Positions 28,561 to 34,612 of a stretch of 34,612 nucleotides of DNA are shown here, in pieces; position 1 is the first letter of the stretch; every line of letters starts with the position of its first letter. The notes beneath the pieces were generated by a model. The model worked only from the letters and a program-made list of their open reading frames with translations. It was not told where the DNA came from and did not search any database. Made by a program: the position numbers and the translations under genes. Where the stretch lies: positions 1-34,612 of the forward strand of contig JAQIFP010000060.1 of NCBI GenBank assembly GCA_030141585.1. Direction: 5' to 3'. This DNA comes from Ophryocystis elektroscirrha (lineage: Eukaryota; Apicomplexa; Conoidasida; Neogregarinorida; Ophryocystidae).

Positions 28561-31500
28561 TGGTCAGGAAGCGAAGGGTTTATTGCGTTATCTACTCCAG
28601 GACTTACTCTAATATATATATCTATTTGGGCTTCAGAATTGTTAAAAATGCAGCTTTTGTATAAAGCAGCGTACACATTCAATAATTTCCAGAAGTCTGA
28701 TATTGAAGTACCCAAATATTATCCCGTTATTTTGAACCGAAATTTACTTTTACTTACCGGAGATGAAATTTACGAAAAGTCTTTTTTCTCTTCAACAGAC
28801 TGTGATCCTAAGCTCTGGTATCAAATGTTGAACTTGGAATCAATTTCGAATCAAACTGATTTGATAGCTATCGACGTACACGAACAACTTCTTCAACTAG
28901 GAGACACAATCCGTCTTCAAACAGGCCAAATACTGCCCGTAGACGGAGTTCTTCTTGAAACGCATGTAATATTTATTTCCAGCAAAACTTATCACTTTAA
29001 TTCATAGAATCAGACAATTTATTAAATATAAAATATGTAATATATATACTATTTATATAATTATTAAATTTCGATATGTACAAATTTTGTTTGTAAAATG
29101 TATACATTGAATTTTGTTACTTTTATTAGGAAGAGGCATCCCGAGATAATGCACAAAAACCATTCAATATGTTCAGTAAACCCCTTGTTTCTCAGTCAAA
29201 TTCGAAATTGTTGATAGCTCATTCGGGAGATATAATTTTGTCTGGTTCAACTAATTTGGGACCTCCTGTTACTATACGAATTGTTAATTTACCGAATAGC
29301 GCTACTGCAAACCAATTAAAGAAATTTAGCTTTGAAATAGCAAAAAATAAAAAATCATGTTTTGTAGAACCTTTTTTCAACCAAAAATTATTCAAGTAAT
29401 TATTAAAAACAGTTTTATATCATTCTAATCTATACACTTTATTAAATAGTAATTAAATTATTAAATTTTGTATTGAAATTATGCTTATTTTAATTTTATA
29501 TATAAAAATATCTATACATATATATATACATATCTATACATATATATATACATATATATATACATATATATATACATTTATATATACATATACTTATACA
29601 TATTTATGTACATAAACATATATATATACATATACACATATATATACATATACATATATACATACATATACATATATATATATATATATATATGTATATT
29701 ACATTATTAAATTTAAAAGATTTTATAAAAGAAAAAAAAATTATACAATGTATATTGGATAAAAATAAAGTTTTACAGTTTGCATAGTATATATAATTGC
29801 TTATTTAGGTTATATGAGTTTATTGTATTATGGAATATATTTCTAATATTTTTTGTTATACTAGCGATTTGCTTATTTTTAAATTTTCCTTACATGAGTA
29901 AGAACATACTTAGCTGAAAGAAAACCTGCAGGTCTCAATCAGAAAATAAACATCTTTTTCGCGACTCTATCTAAATTTCTGATGTCTTTTTTCAACATAG
30001 GCTTTGGTCTATCCTTAGGGATTGCTGTCAATGCTGTATACCGAACATTTATAAAAAAAAAAATATACATGAAAGATCCATTTCGTGGAATCCAGCTAAT
30101 ATCTGAAAGCACGCACGTAGTACTAGAAAAAGGTAATTTAAACCAAGTACTAAACTATATTATATTATAGTTTAATTATATATTTCTTTTTTATTTTCAT
30201 TATACAGAAAATATATATATTAGTTTCTCACACTAAATGTATATAGTAAATAATTATAGCATGAATATATCATTATGGGTTATATATATGTATATATATA
30301 TTATTTTTCGAATTTACAGTGAGCTTCATTTTATTAATATTATGAATTCAACATTACGGCAAAATTATACAAATATGTTATTTTATACTAGTGTTTTTCG
30401 GCAAATAGATATCATCTTAGACACTATCATGTAACAAACTAGATAATAATTATTTTACATCCGAATTCATTATAAACTTTTAATGTATACTGTGTAAAAT
30501 ATATATATAATAATTATATTAGTTAGGGTATAGAGAATTAAAAAAAAAAAAAAAAAAAAATCTATACAAAAAATCTTTATAATGTATATCTTTTTAGAAG
30601 GTGTTCTGACAGATGCATTACAGCTAAAGCATGTCTGCTTAATTCCAAAAGCATTTGATAAAGCGAATTTAAGTAATGAACTGTACAATTTACGAGATAT
30701 AAACTTTAACTATGAGAAAAACCCTTCTTTTCAATCAAGCATTAGCAATAATAATTTATGCGAACCAATATATCCTCTTGAACTTTCTGAAAACCAAATT
30801 TTGATAAGCATACCACTGCCAGTTGATCTACCAGAAAAGTCTGTATTCGCCAATAACAACATCATATCTCAAATGGTCTCCAAAAATTTGAATAAATATA
30901 AAAAAATTCTGTCCATTACTGAATCTATAGAAAAATCCAAAAAAGATTCAGTTTTTAGTCCTCTTCTTTATTATAACGATAAGTCATTTTTGGAAAACCC
31001 ACAAAACTCAAGTAATCCCTCTCATGGATCATATTTCGGAATAACTTCAAGACCCGATAAATCCACCAGTAATAATTTTTAGAGTATACATCGAAATACT
31101 TAGATTATTTTAACATTATATATATAATTAGTTTAATACATATAGTTTGCAATTATTATCTACCTTATTATAACACGATAATTTATATAAATATTATAAT
31201 TAATTTCTACATATTATATTATAAATAAATAAATGTATATATATATATATATATATAGTTGAAAATAAATGGTTTTATTTTGTATGAATGTATATTAGTG
31301 TAATCAATATATATGTATATATATATATGATGGTTGCAGATAATAAAACGAATAATACGACTCGTTTGTTTATCGTTGAGCGTCGAAGGTCCTCGTCAAA
31401 TTATTTGACTGTAGCAGATGAAACTGCTAATTTTTCTCGGTTTCATACGCTAGATACAAGCTGGATAATGGGTCCAAAAACAACAATAACAAATATAAAT

Positions 31501-33719
31501 GAAAACAAAGAGATTAACACAGAAAATATGCTTAACTTGGCAAACATAAATAACCTCACATATTGGGATTTATTAAGGTTTTTCTATTTTTGTATGTGGT
31601 CTGTATATTCCATTCACCCCAGTGTTATATTTGATGCTTTAAGTAGCTACCTCTCAAAATGTCCAGATGTCCCCAATTTTGTATACCCGTATAAATACAC
31701 AATTGAACTAGATAATGAGTTGACTTTTGACATTAATGATACACATATTTCTTTGTCAACATTACCATGTAGTAAAATAGACAAAACAACTTCTCATGTA
31801 AAATCATTATCGGAAAATGTGGGTAATACTGACGAATCTACACTTTTACGAGTACATTCTTATGATCAATATGAGAAACTCCTTTCTTTTGAAAAGCCAT
31901 TGATAAAAGCACAGTCTTTCGATCTAAATAAAATTCGCAATAATTTGTACCACATAAATATTACACCAAGGAAACACAGAAACACCCGTAATTATGCATA
32001 TTCTCAGCCTGGTAATTTGACCATAGTAGATATAATAGAGGCTCGAAAAACTCTTAATTCCGCTGTCAATCCACAGCATCTTTTTAATAAGTTGAATGTT
32101 AGTGCTAAGCAGTTTAGCGACGCCCAATGTTATTGCACAATACCGTGTACCTGTAAAATAGACCAAAGAGCATTTACTGGTCTTGCTTTGGGATCTGGTA
32201 CTATGCGACTTTCTATTGCAATAAATACCCCTTATTTTGATGAACTTCAAAGGTTTTGTACTCCCTTTTATTACTCTGGACATACAATTATTTGTTTGAA
32301 TGCTAATAATATGTGCATAGGTAACTTTTCATAATAAAATTTCTTGAAATTATTAAGAATTATTTTAAATTAGTGATTATTCATATAATACTAATTAATC
32401 GTCTACTTATAAAAACTATAAATATTTCTTTACGTAACAAAACGCTATAAATATAGAAAATATATTTAACGCTATCATATATTTTCTATTTATATATACA
32501 ATATAATAAATTTGATTTATTGCTTTATTTAGGATGTGCTATTTTCCAAAACAACCTCAAATTACGGGCGTTTGAGCTCATAACGTATTTAAGGTACAGA
32601 TTTAAAGAAGTTTGGCTATCTAGTTGTAAGAGCTTGACTTGTTTTGAAGTTTTCAGCCGCTGACTTCTTTACTGATCAAGCAATAGTAGCGTCTCTCAAA
32701 ATTCCGTTAAATAATATTATTTGTAAAGCAAGTGCGAGAGAAAAAGTTAACTTTGTTCATAGTTTGTCCAGTTCTTCTCCTAAAGGTATGAATTCAGTGT
32801 ACTATTAGCTTAATTACGTAAATCTATCTTTCACATGTAAAAATTATATTATTTTTTTAAACTAATATATTAATAATTCATACCATCAATATATATATTG
32901 ACTTAATATCTGATCATTTATCAATATACATATATATATGTATATATAAATATGTATAATCAATTAAGCATATATAAATATGTATATATAGATTTATATA
33001 TATTAATATATATAGATTTGTAAGTATACATGTATGAATATTTATTTATACTTATACAGACCTAAAGAATTAAATATATATATATATAGATATGTATATG
33101 TTGATTTATATATATTAGTATATATAAATATGTATGTATACTTATATAGACCTGTGGAATTATTTATATATAATTAATTATGTATATATAAATATGTATA
33201 CACAAATTTTTATTTATAAGTATACTTCTTCATAAATTGTAATATCATTTTATCGTAACTTAGAAAGAAATTACTACTTTTGGTTTTATAGTAATAATTT
33301 GCACTGTAACAAGTTCTGAGTATAACTTGTTGAATTTTACTGCGGATTTGTCGATTTGTTTCTATAATAAGACCTTAAATTCTCTAAAAACGGTCATAGG
33401 CTCAGATATAATCATCAATAAAAGTCCAAAGGAGTAAGAGTTTCGCTTCGATTTATTTAGCTTCTCTATTAGTTTGAAAGATCTTGAAATTCTTTTTCGA
33501 ATGATAACATACTTCGAAAAAATATACTTTCGGAATTTGAAAGTATCTTTGCTTTCTTCAATGTTATGCTGGATAATTTTGGGCTATTTGTGTTTGAATT
33601 ACGACATATACAAATTATGGAATCCATCAAATCAAATAATGTGGCAAATTTTTGAGGCTACTGTGATTTTTTTGGCTGTTATTATATCGAATAATTCTTT
33701 ATATACCCAATTATATTAA
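25904..33719 (+). CDS. P1B (copper-type) ATPase relative lacking catalytic motifs, 1359 aa, 14 exons
   Basis: Exons: 25904-26279, 26916-27034, 27107-27205, 27438-27894, 28568-28965, 29130-29395, 29809-29897, 29932-30132, 30598-31068, 31340-32320, 32533-32625, 32657-32785, 33292-33433 and 33461-33719 (4080 nt). The layout is that of a heavy-metal pump: an HMA domain with GINCNSC (Cys 86 and 89), two degenerate HMA-like segments, membrane helices near 264-284, 296-313, 326-347 and 352-375, an actuator domain with [16 protein letters not shown], two helices (573-636), P and N domains, and two final helices. The N-domain keeps an HP pair (918-919). Yet CPC is FGL (626-628), DKTGTLT is EKEGVLT (667-673), TGE is about NMF (496-498), and GDGVND is TVTSSE (1231-1236). 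Such a protein should not form the phosphoenzyme. A role as metal-binding scaffold or pump partner is inferred. An intact frame over 14 exons argues against a dead pseudogene. Confidence 0.85.
26280..26915 (+). other. P1B-relative intron 1
   Basis: A 636-nt AT-rich intron directly after the first HMA domain, with a short (TA)n at about 26418-26442. Nothing else was recognised. Confidence 0.8.
27895..28567 (+). repeat. P1B-relative intron 4 with a 69-bp tandem repeat
   Basis: A 673-nt intron with a GTAAGA donor. From about 28401 a unit containing AATAAGCTTTACATAGAAAT occurs twice, 69 bp apart (28401 and 28470). Each copy is followed by ATTTATTAATATAATTTAAA and a (TA)n of different length. The rest is AT-rich and empty. 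Confidence 0.88.
29396..29808 (+). repeat. P1B-relative intron 6 with CATATATATATA repeats
   Basis: A 413-nt intron whose centre (about 29510-29697) is an imperfect array of ACATATATATATACAT-type units ending in pure (TA)n. No gene was seen. Confidence 0.85.
30133..30597 (+). other. P1B-relative intron 8 with an A20 run
   Basis: A 465-nt intron that splits the codon right after the degenerate phosphorylation-site lysine. A run of about 20 A lies at 30541-30560, only 38 bases before the acceptor. A 65-residue frame (30237-30434) inside it does not fit the flanking phases. Confidence 0.75.
32786..33291 (+). repeat. P1B-relative intron 12 with a diverged duplication
   Basis: A 506-nt intron. 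Two diverged copies of a segment of roughly 100 bp follow each other (about 32990-33170). Both contain GATTTATATATATTA and end in a TATACTTATA(C/T)AGACCT-like block. Imperfect TATATAAATATGTATA units surround them. Confidence 0.65.
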
Positions 33720-33739
33720 GCCAAGTTTTTTGTTTATAC

Positions 33740-33778
<39 letters not shown>

Positions 33779-34061
33779 TATATATATTATGTATCACAGT
33801 TAGTTTGGAGTGCATATATGTAATTGATATAGCATATCAATTATATATCTATAGATGTATGTATGTGTATATAAAAAAATAATCTTATAAATCAAATGGT
33901 ATAGAGGATATATGATGTAAGCAACAATAACAAGTACAAGAATGATCCTTCAATGTGATTATATATGCGTATATATATTAATTAAAGTGAAATTATCTTA
34001 AAAAATGATAAATCTTAGTGCAAATAGCTAAAATATTTGGAAATATTGTTTAAGTAGCTTC
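33720..34061 (+). other. Intergenic spacer with (TA)n
   Basis: A 342-bp gap between the P1B-relative stop and the second KH gene, with a TA array at about 33743-33790. Short frames look random. It should contain the promoter of the downstream gene. Confidence 0.6.
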
Positions 34062-34273
34062 ATGTCGGACCTGTTAGGTAAGGACAATATGGATTTTTTA
34101 GTTCTTCCAATACCTTCCGTATGATTATTACATATATACAATTAAACGACAGGAATGTGTGGGAAGAATTATTGGGAAGCAGGGTTTTCAAATTAAATCC
34201 CTTAGAGGCCAATCCAAGTGTAATATCACAATAGATACCACTCAATCAGACCAACCTGTCGCTAGAATACGTG
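34062..34273 (+). CDS. KH-domain RNA-binding protein, 5' part only
   Basis: Two exons are visible: 34062-34118 and 34153-34273, separated by a 34-nt intron (34119-34152, GTATGA to GACAG). They code a start MSDLLG, a first strand FLVLPIPS, and then ECVGRIIGKQGFQIKSLRG, the hallmark of a type I KH domain with an intact G-x-x-G loop as GKQG. The next part (CNITIDTT, PVARIR) fits the second and third strands. A GTAATT donor at 34274 opens an intron that runs to the window edge and contains (TA)n, so the third helix and everything beyond are missing here. It probably binds single-stranded RNA. The family cannot be narrowed from this fragment. It is unrelated in arrangement to the KH gene at 2883. 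Confidence 0.82.
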
Positions 34274-34461
34274 GTAATTAATTAATTTGTTGTATATGGT
34301 TAAGGTTCTTATAATTTTTATACATAGTTTCTATGTAATCATTATTAAATCAATAATGATTCTTAATTAATAATTATAATTATTATTATAATTATAATTA
34401 TTTTTAAACTTTAAAACTCATAATCTTCTAATACGTTTAATTATATAGTACTTATATAATA

Positions 34462-34514
<53 letters not shown>

Positions 34515-34612
34515 TATATAAATCAATATATGAAAATATATATTTATATATATATGTAAATATATATAACGATATGTATATAAGAGTATATAGATAAGAA
34601 TATGTGTATAAA
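34274..34612 (+). repeat. AT-rich intron reaching the window edge
   Basis: Intron sequence of the partial KH gene, with ATTATTATAATTATAATTAT-type repeats near 34370-34402 and (TA)n at about 34466-34510. No acceptor was identified before the window ends. Confidence 0.7.

Noticed and set aside
30237..30434. Possible extra exon between the two halves of the degenerate phosphorylation site
   Set aside because: No acceptor and donor pair gives a matching phase, and direct joining of the flanking exons yields a residue-by-residue match to the family.
25904..33719. P1B relative as a decayed pseudogene
   Set aside because: There are no internal stops or frameshifts over 1360 codons, and all 13 introns keep consensus borders and phase, which a relic that lost function long ago would not be expected to keep.
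34078..34101. Possible 24-nt intron in the partial KH gene
   Set aside because: The segment has GT and AG ends but is in frame and free of stops, so splicing is not needed.

Overview
The window looks like nuclear DNA of an AT-rich unicellular eukaryote. I see 11 complete protein genes and one gene cut by the right edge. All but one are split into exons, and (TA)n arrays fill many long introns. Stops are TAA or TAG, and neither is read inside an exon, so a ciliate-type code is unlikely. The style (very AT-rich, tight gene spacing, many tiny introns) fits a protist, perhaps an alveolate parasite. No gene here settles the lineage.

Layout, left to right: alpha-SNAP (minus, 213-2207); a small unrecognised four-exon gene (minus, 2308-2703); a KH protein with a LOTUS-like segment (plus, 2883-6212); an unconventional myosin (minus, 6249-12041); a SERCA-type Ca2+ pump (minus, 12254-17443); a small ESCRT-III subunit (plus, 17704-18624); a p47/Shp1-like SEP-UBX cofactor (minus, 18621-20481); prefoldin subunit 4 (minus, 20689-21886); a Lin1/CD2BP2-like GYF protein (plus, 21885-24401); a short delta-COP (plus, 24739-25458); a 14-exon heavy-metal P-type ATPase relative (plus, 25904-33719); and the start of another KH gene (plus, 34062 to the edge).

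Exon joins were chosen so that GT-AG borders, reading phase and family similarity all agree. Every complete gene then gives a CDS divisible by three. Intron lengths fall in two groups: 32 introns of 27-38 nt, and a broad class of 50 nt to almost 1 kb. Genes nearly touch or overlap at several borders: 36 bp between the KH and myosin stops, a 4-bp overlap of ESCRT-III and p47 stops, and possibly overlapping start codons of prefoldin 4 and Lin1.

Several genes serve membrane traffic and ER function: alpha-SNAP (SNARE recycling), ESCRT-III (membrane scission), p47 (p97 adaptor), delta-COP (coatomer) and SERCA, which ends in a KKxx coatomer-binding signal. This is probably chance rather than an operon-like unit. 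The most striking item is the 1359-residue P1B-ATPase relative. It keeps the whole fold and an open frame over 14 exons, yet the phosphorylation aspartate, the membrane CPC, the TGE and the GDGxND motifs are all replaced. It looks like an undescribed pseudoenzyme of the copper-pump family.
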